Assembly: GCA_022711435.1 (NCBI GenBank)
Contig: JAKLFB010000040.1
Location: 1-54,597, forward strand
Reading direction: 5' to 3'
DNA length: 54,597 bases
Source: Verrucomicrobiota bacterium
GTDB lineage: Bacteria; Verrucomicrobiota; Verrucomicrobiia; Limisphaerales; UBA1319
Shown: in pieces, positions 15,519 to 22,871 of the stretch
Numbering within the stretch: the stretch's first letter is position 1
How the letters are laid out: the number at the start of each line of letters is the position of its first letter
Program-made: the position numbers and the translations under genes
The notes under the pieces: generated by a model
The model's database searches: none
The model's input: only the letters and a program-made list of their open reading frames with translations
What the model was told of the DNA's origin: nothing

Positions 15519-16806
15519 AACCTATTCAATTCAAGATTCCGCGGCATTTCGTGGTTGGTGGGGACGAGATCCTTTTCTTCGCGCTTTCATTGTCTTGTTG
15601 CTGACAGTCGCGGGCACGGCGGCGCTGGCGGATGGTGTGACGGCCGCGCTCGCTGCGTCGAGCGGCTCGTCGGATCCGGCGGCCGACGATGGCAGCTGGC
15701 GCATCACGACATGGCCGGCCCAGGGCGCCCAGAACAAACAAAGCGGCGTCCTCACGCTCGTCAGCTACAACGTGCTCGGACGCGACCGGGCCGATTGGAC
15801 GACCAACTCGGCCCAGGTGCGGGCGATCGGCCGGCAGTTGGCGTTCCTCGAACCCGACATCATCGGTTTCCAGGAGATACCGGAAACGAACGCCAACTAT
15901 CTCCAGATGAGCGCGTGGGTGAGGGCGTATCTGCCAGGGTATTACTTGGCGACGGGCCAGCGGACCGACGGCGGCGAGCGCAGCGCCGTCGCCAGCCGCT
16001 TCCCGATCGCGCGCTCGCAGTCGTGGCTGGCGCGCAGCAGCCTGGCCGTGTTCGGCTATGACGGCGCCTTCACGCGCGACCTGTTCGAGGCGGAGATTCT
16101 GGTGCCGGGTCTGCCGCAGCCGTTCCATTTCTTCACCACCCACCTCAAAGCGCATTCGGACCAGGCCAGCTCGCTCCGGCGGGCGGCGGAGGCGCGGGCG
16201 ATCTCGAATTATTTCGCGACCGTCTATCTGCCCGCAAAAGGACTGCGGCCATATGCGCTGGTGGGCGACATGAACGAGGACATCGCCCGGCCGCGGACGT
16301 ACGAGCAACGGGCCATCCAAACCCTGACCAGCTTGCCCACGGGGCTTCGGCTGACCACGCCGCGCAATCCGGTCACGAACGACGAGCGGACGTGGTCGAT
16401 CCAGAACTCGAGCCTGACGATCCGGTTTGATTACATTTTGCCGTGCGGGCTCTTCTTCTCGAACATCCTCAGCAGCCAGGTCTTTCGGTCGGACAAGGTG
16501 TACCCACCGGCGCCGCCGTTGCTGGCGAGCGACAGCGCCAGCGCGGCGGATCATCTGCCGGTCGTGATGGTCTTCCGCGATCCGTACGACGTTCCGCTGT
16601 CGATCCGGGCGTTGACGATCACCAACCAGACGGTCTGCCTGGATTGGAAGGCGATTCCGGGCGACCGCTATCGCGTCGAGCGCTCGGCTGACCTGGCGGC
16701 CTGGCAGCCGATCGTGCGCAACCTGCTGGCCGAAAGCCCCGACATGCGGTTTGAGACGCTGGCCACCGGTCCCACGCTGTTCTTCCGGATCGCGCGAGAG
16801 CGGTGA
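15487..16806 (+). CDS. Secreted endonuclease/exonuclease/phosphatase-family protein
   Basis: This is a 439-residue protein from the ATG at 15487; the frame is open back to 15364 but that part lies in repeat DNA. A membrane-targeting segment (FIVLLLTVAGTAALADG) begins around residue 32. The EEP fold (PF03372) is shown by TLVSYNVLGRD, EPDIIGFQEIPETN (metal-binding Glu), FFTTHLKAHSD (His), LVGDMNED (Asp/Asn), RFDYILP and AADHLPVVMVF (terminal Asp-His). After about residue 355 there is a C-terminal tail with YRVERSADLAAWQPI and LFFRIARER, shared with other secreted proteins here. The substrate could be nucleic acid, phosphoinositide or sphingolipid; this cannot be decided. The N-terminal dozen residues come from the inverted repeat. 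Confidence 0.8.
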   Translation: MKRRLRNTRNRTYSIQDSAAFRGWWGRDPFLRAFIVLLLTVAGTAALADGVTAALAASSGSSDPAADDGSWRITTWPAQGAQNKQSGVLTLVSYNVLGRDRADWTTNSAQVRAIGRQLAFLEPDIIGFQEIPETNANYLQMSAWVRAYLPGYYLATGQRTDGGERSAVASRFPIARSQSWLARSSLAVFGYDGAFTRDLFEAEILVPGLPQPFHFFTTHLKAHSDQASSLRRAAEARAISNYFATVYLPAKGLRPYALVGDMNEDIARPRTYEQRAIQTLTSLPTGLRLTTPRNPVTNDERTWSIQNSSLTIRFDYILPCGLFFSNILSSQVFRSDKVYPPAPPLLASDSASAADHLPVVMVFRDPYDVPLSIRALTITNQTVCLDWKAIPGDRYRVERSADLAAWQPIVRNLLAESPDMRFETLATGPTLFFRIARER

Positions 16807-16809
16807 ATT

Positions 16810-16995
16810 TTACGGCCAGGATGGAGATCGGATCGGCGGAACCGTCAGTCGTCGAGAGGATGCAGTTTTGGCCTCCTTGGCAATGACGTAATTCAAACCG
16901 ATGATGATCAATTGGCGAAAAGTCATATCCTTTTCCAAGGCAAGCCGTTTCGCGCTTTTCATTAAATCATCCGGTATTTCAACTGTTGTGCGCAT
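16810..16995 (-). CDS. Orphan VapB-type antitoxin
   Basis: This is a 61-residue protein, MRTTVEIPDDLMKSAKRLALEKDMTFRQLIIIGLNYVIAKEA, typical of VapB/DUF2191 ribbon-helix-helix antitoxins: TTVEIPDDL forms the DNA-binding strand. A VapC PIN toxin normally overlaps the 3' end, but the EEP gene ends on the opposite strand four bases away and no PIN gene is present. There is no good Shine-Dalgarno, but the upstream region is AT-rich (ATATATA). It is probably a relic of a lost toxin-antitoxin pair, or acts in trans. Confidence 0.7.
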   Translation of the reverse strand: MRTTVEIPDDLMKSAKRLALEKDMTFRQLIIIGLNYVIAKEAKTASSRRLTVPPIRSPSWP

Positions 16996-17155
16996 ACATA
17001 TATATTGCTGTATTGATGATTAAAGTCACTTGTTCTGCGTATCGATTTGAAGGCGGACCGGGGTCGCCCCGGACTGCCTGGAGGATGCGGCAACAGGCTG
17101 GATGCCGTGGAGCGCGCTAGCCTCGTGTTTGCGATCGGCACGGTTGGCATTATAT

Positions 17156-17434
17156 TAAGAGTCTATGCAAAAATTACTTCCGATTTTGGCGGGAGCGCCG
17201 CCGGGCCCGATGCGAGGCGCAAGGGAGGGAGTGTATCTCCCTGCGATACTCGACCGACCGAGCAACGAAGCAGATGGCCCGGCGCCGCCCCGCCCCTGCG
17301 GGCTGGGGGCCTTCGGCGCGCTGGCTGTGTTGCTCCTCGCTCACAGACCGCACGGGTATGCTCGCTCGTCGCGCCTTGCCAGCCCGCCCAATCCCCTCCA
17401 GCAAAATCGGAATTAATTTTTGCACAGACCCTAA
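17156..17434 (+). repeat. Full-length copy C (279 bp) of the CAGACCCTAA element
   Basis: This non-coding element has imperfect ~34-bp terminal inverted repeats: TAAGAGTCTATGCAAAAATT at the left, and AATTTTTGCACAGACCCTAA at the right, with the CCGATTTTG core continuing inside. An internal inverted repeat GAGCAAC (17260) / GTTGCTC (17329-17335) adds a stem. It is about 85% or more identical by eye to copy D and exactly the same length. It lies in the 487-bp gap between the antitoxin and the DUF3160 gene, 48 bases before the latter. Nothing else is visible in that gap. No transposase is encoded, so it is MITE-like. Confidence 0.9.
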
Positions 17435-17482
17435 GAGCGCTCGCCTGGTAGTGAATGGTTTGCACAAAAGCGCAGTGATTTT

Positions 17483-20173
17483 ATGAACATTCCTTGGCGT
17501 ATCCGCCTGCGGGGAGTTGGCTCTTATTGCTCCTTCTTCACGGAATCCCTCCGTTGCGCTGGCCTTCGGTTGCGCGTGAGCGTCGCGCTTCTGGCGGTGG
17601 CATGCTCGCTTATTGGGCTTTCCACAGATGCTCTCTCCGCCGAATCCTCCGATGGGCTGCGCGACATCCAGCTCTCGCAATATTACGAGCCTTCGACAAT
17701 CGAGTATCCGGCGAACAGCCCGGGCGCGCCCTTGCCTCTGGATCTGGACCAGATCCCGGGTGGCGCCGCCATTGCGGCGATGCTGGGTCTGGACGACAAC
17801 GCGTGCGCTGCTCTCGAGCGCAATGGCTTCGTGGTCGTGCCGAGGGGCAGACAGACGGATTTCCTCGAAGCCTACAGGGAACTGCGACATCGAGGCATCC
17901 CGCTGTTCGTCACGTCCGACACCTTGCTGCATTTCTACCACGTGCAGTTCGACGACATCCTGATGCATATCGAGACCAACGAGTTCCTGCCGGATCTGGC
18001 GGCGCTGACCCGGGCGCTTCTGGCGCAAGCAAAAACCCAGCGGGAAGCGTTCGAAGGCGATCTCGAGGAGGCGGCCGCGCGGAACATCGCCTATTTGGGA
18101 GTGGCTCTGGAATTGCTCGGCGATTCCTCCCAAGCCCCGGTCGACATCCAAGACAAGATCCAGGCCGAGCTGGATCTGATCCAGGCCCACGCCGGGTTCA
18201 GTCCCAGCCCGATCTTCATCTACCACGAGGATTACTCGCAATACGTGCCTCGGGGGCATTACACCCGATCCGAGGAGCTGGGCCGTTTCTTCCGGGCGAT
18301 GATGTGGTATGGGCGAATGGCGTTTTTGCTCAAGGGCAATCCGAACTGGGGGCCGGTGGGCGAGGCGCTGGTATCCGTCGAGGACGCGCGGATCCAGACC
18401 TTGCAGGCGCTGCTGATCGCCTTGGGTCTGGATGCATTGCGGGCCGACGACCGCTCGATCGCCGAAATCTGGAACCGGATCTATGCCGTGACCGCCTTCT
18501 TCGTCGGGCTTGCCGACGACCTGACCCCATACGCCTACAAACAGGCAGTTCGGGAGGCCGCGCAATGGCCGGCGGCTCCGGAAGCGCTGGCCGATCCCGG
18601 CACTCTCCACGCGGTCAAGACGGAGCTTGCCCTGATGCAAGGCCCGGAGATCTACGGGGGCACGGGCTGGATCTGGGTCGATCCACCGGTCACGCCCGAG
18701 ACGCTCGATGGGGTGTTGGACAAGACCAAGGGCATGCGGCTGATGGGCCAGCGATTCATACCGGACTCGTATATGTTCCAGGAACTTGTGTTTCCCGAGG
18801 CCAGCTATTACACGGGTTCAGGCGATCCCATGCCGTTCACGTTCGTTCCCAGCAAGCGCGGGTTTCCCAGGGGATTGGACGTCATGGCCGTCATGGGCTC
18901 CGAACGCGCCCTGCTGATCCTCGATCGCGATGGCGACACGGATTACCTGCATTACGACGAGCAGATGAATGAACTGATCCGACAGTTCCGCGCGTTCAGC
19001 GAGGTCGATTGGAACCGCAACCTGTACTGGAGCTGGCTCTACACGCTGCGCGCGCTGCTCGAAACGCCGGGCCCGGGACATCCGGGATTCATGCGGACCG
19101 ATGCCTGGCTCGACAAGCAGCTCAACAGCGCGCTGGCATCGTGGACCCAATTGCGCCACGACACGATCCTCTACGCCAAGCAGAGCTACACGCCCGGAGA
19201 AACCTCGATCCCTCCGGAACCGGACACGGCGTACGCCGAGCCTGTGCCCCAGTTCTATCATCGCCTCCTCGGGCTGGCCTCCCTGACGCGGGCCGGCCTC
19301 ATGGACTTGGGGGTTTTGGATTCAACCCAGGAAGCTCGTCTGGCCGCCCTCCAGACCGTGCTCTTGCGGCTCGAGGCGATCTCGATCGGGCAGCTGGCTG
19401 GCAGTCCCATGAGCCTGGCGGACAGGAACTATCTTCTCGGCATCGACGCCGCCCTCGAGCCGCTGCTCGAGGGGATCGACGACGAGCGCGGGTTTCGGTC
19501 CGCCCTCGTTGCGGACGTTCACACCGATATCAACACGTCGGCCGTGCTCGAGGAGGGCGTCGGGTATGTCGAGATCATCGTCGCCGCATTTCCAGAGGCG
19601 AACGGCGCGATGCGGCTCGCCGCGGGACCGGTCTTCTCCCAATACGAGTTCAAGCATCCAATGGCCAACCGGTTGACCGACGAGGCATGGTTCGAAATGC
19701 TCGAGAAGGATGAAGCGCCGGATCCGCCGGCCTGGACCCGGTCGTTCCGGCATCCGGTCGTCCTGCCTCCCTTGGACCTTGACCGGGACGGGCTGCCGGA
19801 TGATTGGGAGCGGGCTGTCTGGGGCAGCACAACCGCCTGCGACGATCCGGCCGGCGATCCGGATCAGGACGGCCAGCCCAACCGCGCCGAATGCCTGGCC
19901 GGCACCGATCCGCGCCGCCTCGATTCATGCCTTCGCGTGACCGCGATCCGGCCGTCACCTTCCGAAGTCGTGCTGGAATGGAATGCGAATGGCCCGCAGC
20001 GCTACCGTGTTTTCACTTCCAGCGATCTCCAAAACTGGTATTTACTCGGCGTGCCGGCCGCGGGTGGCGACGGGCAGGCCCAGATCGCTGACACATCCGC
20101 CGATGCGGCAGCGACCCGGTTCTATCGGGTGCAGGTGTTGCCCCAGCCGGGTTCTCCGGCGGGCGGGCGATGA
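17483..20173 (+). CDS. Secreted DUF3160 protein with TSP3-like C-terminal tail
   Basis: This is an 896-residue protein. After a short basic start, residues about 28-58 form a signal segment (LRVSVALLAVACSLIGLSTDALSAE). The central ~700 residues match DUF3160 (PF11369): LERNGFVVVPRG, LRHRGIPLFVTSDTLLHFYHVQFD, LGRFFRAMMWYGRM, MGQRFIPDSYMFQELVFP, RGLDVMAVMGSERALLIL, YWSWLYTLRALLE, and ADVHTDINTSAVLEEGVGYV (usually the HTD motif of this family). The C-terminal part contains LDLDRDGLPDDWERAVWGS and DPDQDGQPNRAECLAGTD, calcium-type Asp loops, then the YRVFTSSDLQNWYLLG tail found in its neighbours. The function of DUF3160 is unknown; it is confined largely to Verrucomicrobia, Bacteroidota and some archaea. 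Confidence 0.85.
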   Translation: MNIPWRIRLRGVGSYCSFFTESLRCAGLRLRVSVALLAVACSLIGLSTDALSAESSDGLRDIQLSQYYEPSTIEYPANSPGAPLPLDLDQIPGGAAIAAMLGLDDNACAALERNGFVVVPRGRQTDFLEAYRELRHRGIPLFVTSDTLLHFYHVQFDDILMHIETNEFLPDLAALTRALLAQAKTQREAFEGDLEEAAARNIAYLGVALELLGDSSQAPVDIQDKIQAELDLIQAHAGFSPSPIFIYHEDYSQYVPRGHYTRSEELGRFFRAMMWYGRMAFLLKGNPNWGPVGEALVSVEDARIQTLQALLIALGLDALRADDRSIAEIWNRIYAVTAFFVGLADDLTPYAYKQAVREAAQWPAAPEALADPGTLHAVKTELALMQGPEIYGGTGWIWVDPPVTPETLDGVLDKTKGMRLMGQRFIPDSYMFQELVFPEASYYTGSGDPMPFTFVPSKRGFPRGLDVMAVMGSERALLILDRDGDTDYLHYDEQMNELIRQFRAFSEVDWNRNLYWSWLYTLRALLETPGPGHPGFMRTDAWLDKQLNSALASWTQLRHDTILYAKQSYTPGETSIPPEPDTAYAEPVPQFYHRLLGLASLTRAGLMDLGVLDSTQEARLAALQTVLLRLEAISIGQLAGSPMSLADRNYLLGIDAALEPLLEGIDDERGFRSALVADVHTDINTSAVLEEGVGYVEIIVAAFPEANGAMRLAAGPVFSQYEFKHPMANRLTDEAWFEMLEKDEAPDPPAWTRSFRHPVVLPPLDLDRDGLPDDWERAVWGSTTACDDPAGDPDQDGQPNRAECLAGTDPRRLDSCLRVTAIRPSPSEVVLEWNANGPQRYRVFTSSDLQNWYLLGVPAAGGDGQAQIADTSADAAATRFYRVQVLPQPGSPAGGR

Positions 20174-20237
20174 GCTGCCGGGGCGGGGCTGAGGCGACGG
20201 GGCTCACGACAAAGTCCTTCGGCGCCATGCCCGACGT

Positions 20238-20278
20238 GATTTCCACCCCCCGCGAGGCACGAGCGGGGGTGGGAAATC
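20238..20278. terminator. Hairpin after the DUF3160 gene
   Basis: GATTTCC (20238-20244), a C-rich run and CGC pair with GCGGGGGTGGGAAATC (20263-20278) around an eight-base loop. There is no U-tract after the stem, so it may be a rho-type or dispersed-repeat hairpin instead. It is the only strong structure in the 202 bases between DUF3160 and the oxidoreductase. Confidence 0.35.
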
Positions 20279-20375
20279 CCGAACAAGATTCCCAAAGACG
20301 CAGATTTACGTCTTGTGCGCAGCCGGTGGGGTTCGCTGAAATATTGCTGACAAAGCGCTGTGATTGGGATAGTGC

Positions 20376-21719
20376 ATGAAACCTGGAATGAACCGGCGTC
20401 AATTTTTAGGGACGGCCTCTGCTGCGGGCGCTATGGGGGGCTGGCAGCTCGTTGCCGCGCGTGTCCTGGGCGGAGATGGCAGGGTGGCGCCATCGAACCG
20501 CGTGGCCATCGGGGTGATCGGGCTGGGCATCCAGGGTGTCGGCGACATGAAGTCGTTTCTGGGGATGCGCGAAGCCCGGGTGCTGGCCGTCTGCGATGTC
20601 CACGAGGGACAGCGCGCGAAAGGCAAACAGGTGGTCGACACCTTCTACGGCAACTCGGATTGCGCGGCATACAACGATTTCCGGGAGCTCATCGCCCGGC
20701 CAGACATCGACGCCGTGCAGATCACGGCGCCGGACCACTGGCACCCGCTCATCGCGATCGAGGCCGCCCGCCACGGCAAGCACATGTATCAGGAAAAGCC
20801 CATGGGCTGGAGCGTTCGCGCGGCGCATGCGGTCGAGAAAGCGGTGAAGGAGAATGAAGTCGTGTTTCAATTTGGCACGCAGCAGCGATCGGACGGCAAA
20901 TTCCGGTTCGCGTGCGAGCTGGTGCGGAACGGGAGGATCGGGCGGCTGAAGACGATACTCGTGGGCGTGCCTGGGAGTGTCTCGTCCTGTCCGATCCAGC
21001 CGGCCGAGCCGGTGCCGAAGGAATTGGACTACGACTTATGGCTGGGGCCGGCGCCCATGGCACCTTACTCCTACCAGCGGTGCCGGCCCTACAGCCAGAA
21101 GGAAGGCTGGAGTGTCTGGTACGGCATCTCCGACTATTGCATGGGCATGATCGGCAACTGGGGGGTCCATCACCTCGATATCGCCCAGTGGGGCAACAAC
21201 ACCGAGCTCACCGGCCCCGTCGAGATCGAAGGATTGGGCCAGTTCCCCAAGGGGCTGCTGACCGATTGCGCCGTGAGCTGGCAGGTCGAGAATCGCTATG
21301 CCAACGGCGTGACGCTGATTCACATGGATGACGCCACCAGCCGGAAGCACCCCCTGCAACAGGGCGGCCATGGCCACGGCGTGATGTTCCTCGGGACGGA
21401 GGGATGGGTGCATGTGGATCGCCAGAAATTGGACGCGCAGCCCGCCTCGTTGCTCGAAACCAAGTTCGGGCCGGATGAGCCGCGCTTGCTCCGGAGCGAC
21501 AATCATGGCGCCAATTTCATCGGCGCCGTGAAAGGCCGGAACCAGCCCGCCGCCCCGATCGCTGTCGCCGTTCGCACCGACACGCTCTGCAACCTGCAGC
21601 TCATCGCCGCAACCCTGAAACGAAAACTGCGGTGGGATCCAGACCAGGAACGGTTTCTCGACGACGCCGAAGCCAACTCGATGCTCGATCGGCCGATGCG
21701 CGCTCCGTGGCGGTTATAG
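20376..21719 (+). CDS. Tat-exported Gfo/Idh/MocA family oxidoreductase
   Basis: This is a 447-residue protein starting MKPGMNRRQFLGTASAAG, a twin-arginine signal with RRQFLG. The Rossmann domain follows: AIGVIGLGIQGVGDM (GxGxxG), VLAVCDVHEGQ, and the catalytic EKP block in ITAPDHWHPLIAIEAARHGKHMYQEKPMGW. The C-terminal alpha/beta domain has WGVHHLDIAQW, typical of the Planctomycetes/Verrucomicrobia secreted members. These proteins oxidise or isomerise sugars with NAD(P). Being exported folded with bound cofactor fits the Tat signal. The exact substrate cannot be read. The next 150 bases hold nothing recognisable. Confidence 0.85.
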   Translation: MKPGMNRRQFLGTASAAGAMGGWQLVAARVLGGDGRVAPSNRVAIGVIGLGIQGVGDMKSFLGMREARVLAVCDVHEGQRAKGKQVVDTFYGNSDCAAYNDFRELIARPDIDAVQITAPDHWHPLIAIEAARHGKHMYQEKPMGWSVRAAHAVEKAVKENEVVFQFGTQQRSDGKFRFACELVRNGRIGRLKTILVGVPGSVSSCPIQPAEPVPKELDYDLWLGPAPMAPYSYQRCRPYSQKEGWSVWYGISDYCMGMIGNWGVHHLDIAQWGNNTELTGPVEIEGLGQFPKGLLTDCAVSWQVENRYANGVTLIHMDDATSRKHPLQQGGHGHGVMFLGTEGWVHVDRQKLDAQPASLLETKFGPDEPRLLRSDNHGANFIGAVKGRNQPAAPIAVAVRTDTLCNLQLIAATLKRKLRWDPDQERFLDDAEANSMLDRPMRAPWRL

Positions 21720-21881
21720 GATTCCGCCTCCTTACGTCGGCGGCTGCGCTGGCCCGCCTCGTGACCCTGGCCACAACAAGGAGTGCGCTCACGGATGACC
21801 GCGCATGATTCCCCCGGTTTCTTCCGCATTCAAGGATTGAACACGGAAGGACCGCCCGTTGTCTCCTGATTGACAGGCACT

Positions 21882-22253
21882 ATGAATTTCTTGTTACAGC
21901 TTCCGAATGGAGCCTTGTCGCTGCTGGTTGGGTTATCCGACATTTTGATCTTCCTATGTGTGCCGGCGGTGGCCGCGGCACTGTACATCGGTTTTCATCG
22001 CAGCGCGGCAGTCGATGAGGGGCGAGTCTGGAAAGCAGCCCTGCGCTGGGGGGGCGGGCTGGGCTTGGCGCTGCTTGTGTTTTGTCTGTTGCTGTGCGTG
22101 ATTCCCGGTCTCGGAGGCGGTTGGGACCGGCTTGACTACGGAATTCTTACGGGAGTGCCAACGTTTTTCGTCGCTGCAGTTTCCGCCTACACCATCCTGA
22201 TCTTGGCGGGACTGGCAGCATTCGGCGCCGCGCGCAGCATCGCGCTCTTCTAG
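21882..22253 (+). CDS. Small membrane protein of unknown function
   Basis: This is a 123-residue protein from the ATG at 21882 (an earlier TTG or ATG at 21870 would add four residues). It has three hydrophobic segments: LSLLVGLSDILIFLCVPAVAAALYIGF, the segment around GGGLGLALLVFCLLLCVIPGL, and TFFVAAVSAYTILILAGLAAFGAA. No family is recognised. It ends 135 bases before the next frame. Confidence 0.5.
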   Translation: MNFLLQLPNGALSLLVGLSDILIFLCVPAVAAALYIGFHRSAAVDEGRVWKAALRWGGGLGLALLVFCLLLCVIPGLGGGWDRLDYGILTGVPTFFVAAVSAYTILILAGLAAFGAARSIALF

Positions 22254-22388
22254 CCGCATCGTCCAGTTCCCGCAGACACCGTCACACAGCCGTCTCGGCT
22301 GCGCGGTGGTGCACCAACTTTTTTCCCACGCTCCGTGTTGAAACGGCACGATCCCATGGGGTGATCCCAATCCTCCATTGGCACTCCA

Positions 22389-22805
22389 TTGGCAAAAATC
22401 TTCAAACAGACCCTAAGGTTTAACCCGGGTTGGGTGTCTTACACGATAAAGGGATGGATTGGGGGAGTGGGAGAGAGCGCTGAAGGAATGGGCACCATGG
22501 CAGTTTTAATGAAATCGAAGGGGATGGTGATCGGTTTTCTGCAGCTGCCCGGGATCGGGATTCGGCTTTACGTGGTTTATGGCGGCACGGAGATGACCCT
22601 CGAGCTGGAGCCGGTCAGGGTGGTGGAGGGAGATGCGCCAGCATGGCTGCAGGAAATGGTGGTGCGCTGGGTGCGTCGCAACCAGTTGAAGCTGCTGGGG
22701 ATGGCGCAGCAGCGGTGCCAGCTTTTCGGCGGGAATGGTTCGAGGCATGGCCGGCCGCAGTTGCGTGACGGCCCCCGTGCGCCCCATGCGCTACAAGCAA
22801 GGTGA
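22389..22805 (+). CDS. Hypothetical protein whose start lies in repeat DNA
   Basis: A 138-codon frame. The first 12 codons (MAKIFKQTLRFN) come from the degenerate element terminus (CAGACCCTAAG), so translation more likely starts at 22488 (GTMAVL...) or 22497 (MAVLMKSKGMVIGFLQLPGI), giving about 103-105 residues. The middle (GIRLYVVYGGTEMTLELEPVRVVEGD) is beta-rich and coding-like, but the C-terminus (GRPQLRDGPRAPHALQAR) is low-quality and may be out of frame. No family is recognised. It could be a real small protein or a decayed gene. Confidence 0.35.
   Translation: MAKIFKQTLRFNPGWVSYTIKGWIGGVGESAEGMGTMAVLMKSKGMVIGFLQLPGIGIRLYVVYGGTEMTLELEPVRVVEGDAPAWLQEMVVRWVRRNQLKLLGMAQQRCQLFGGNGSRHGRPQLRDGPRAPHALQAR
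22393..22416 (+). repeat. Degenerate terminus E of the CAGACCCTAA element
   Basis: The sequence CAAAAATCTTCAAACAGACCC followed by TAAG resembles the right end of copy C (AATTTTTGCACAGACCCTAAG) with changes in the middle. It is a short remnant, and could be chance, but it again lies immediately before a frame. Confidence 0.4.
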
Positions 22806-22871
22806 TAACGCGCGCCGCGTGAGAAACTGCAGCCCGCTTCACGATTCTGCGGGCCGGGCGCAAACAGCGGC

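Noticed and set aside
17165..17451. Short proteins encoded within the CAGACCCTAA elements (in both directions)
   Set aside because: Frames differ between copies and none keeps a start, ribosome-binding site and stop together; the conserved parts are the terminal repeats.
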